A model generated the notes under the pieces. The model was not told where the DNA came from. It did no database searches and worked only from the letters and a program-made list of their open reading frames with translations. 13,959 bases of DNA, from assembly GCA_937863205.1 (NCBI GenBank), contig CALMGA010000236.1:1-13959 (forward strand). The letters are read 5' to 3'. Below are positions 13,707-13,959 of the stretch, one piece after another. The translations under genes were made by a program, and so were the position numbers. This DNA is from an uncultured Beijerinckiaceae bacterium (GTDB taxonomy: Bacteria > Pseudomonadota > Alphaproteobacteria > Rhizobiales > Beijerinckiaceae). How positions within the stretch are numbered: the stretch's first letter is position 1; the number at the start of each line of letters is the position of its first letter.

Positions 13707-13959
13707 TGGACGGAGGCGATCGAGGCGACGCTGGACTTGTGAGCGGCGGCGCGGCGCGAAGGGGCGCTTGCGGCCGTTGTTCACGCAGAAGCGGGTCGCG
13801 GCCTCAGCCGCGCGTTTCTGGACGGGCTGCTCGGCGAGGAGCGGCGCAAAACGGGCTGGATGCGCGCCGCGGCGGCCGGCGATGCCGGTTTCTGGCGCCC
13901 GCAGGCATCTCCGGGCGAGGCCGCTGGGACGCCGATGCCCTGCGCGATGGAGTGCGCGA
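13707..13959 (+). pseudogene. IS701-type transposase, decayed, runs off the window
   Basis: Pieces of one transposase lie in successive frames. WTEAIEATLDL (13707-13739) ends in TGA at 13740 where Trp is expected. AKGRLRPLFTQKRVAASA follows in a second frame (about 13756-13809). After a shift at about 13810, FLDGLLGEERRKTGWMRA and GDAGFW run in a third frame. After another at about 13905, GRGRWDADALRD continues to the edge. These blocks match, in order, the N-terminal region of IS701-family DDE transposases as I recall it. One stop and at least three frame changes rule out a functional product unless the sequence has errors. The start codon may be ATG at 13706. The left end of the element should lie between 13616 and 13705, but I could not define the terminal repeat. 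Confidence 0.72.

Noticed and set aside
1..13959. CRISPR array, tRNA or rRNA genes
   Set aside because: No regularly spaced repeats and no tRNA- or rRNA-like sequence were seen on either strand by reading.

Overview
The window looks like chromosomal DNA of a high-GC alphaproteobacterium, most likely Hyphomicrobiales (Rhizobiales). The evidence is a plant-type glutamate-cysteine ligase tail, an alphaproteobacterial-style L28, an extensin-like lipoprotein, a caspase-family protein with proline-rich and basic tails, an intergenic palindrome of the kind common in that order, and an IS701-type relic. The genus cannot be fixed by eye. No rRNA, tRNA or CRISPR array was seen.

Layout. Positions 1-2569 are core-like: the 3' end of gshA with a hairpin after it, rpmB (L28) behind a good sigma70-type promoter, then an outer-membrane-type extensin-family lipoprotein (minus strand) divergent from a proline-rich coiled-coil protein (plus strand). 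The two divergent genes share a 17-bp palindrome that overlaps both candidate -35 boxes. Positions 2570-3430 are decayed: an intergenic palindromic repeat and a multiply frameshifted SDR-family oxidoreductase pseudogene. Positions 3431-5762 form a compact unit: an AbrB-family membrane protein and a YecD-like isochorismatase-family hydrolase with no bases between them (minus strand), divergent from a TetR-family regulator. Two copies of a palindromic box, 29 bp apart, sit on the hydrolase promoter, one exactly inside the -35/-10 spacer.

Positions 5763-13615 are the accessory, envelope-directed part. A very large exported protein joins a PAP2 (class A acid phosphatase type) domain to an autotransporter beta-barrel. 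Upstream of it on the same strand is an exported protein with two duplicated cysteine-containing modules and a long charged coiled coil. Divergent from that is an exported caspase-fold protein in which both catalytic residues are replaced (His to Tyr, Cys to Ala), followed by helical repeats, a proline-rich segment and an Arg/Pro repeat tail. The window closes in a decayed IS701-type transposase gene running off the right edge.

Most interesting are the exported pseudo-caspase beside the duplicated-module coiled-coil protein, the PAP2-autotransporter fusion with an altered first phosphatase motif, and the TetR operator layout. Whether the three exported proteins work together is inference only; nothing in the sequence proves it.
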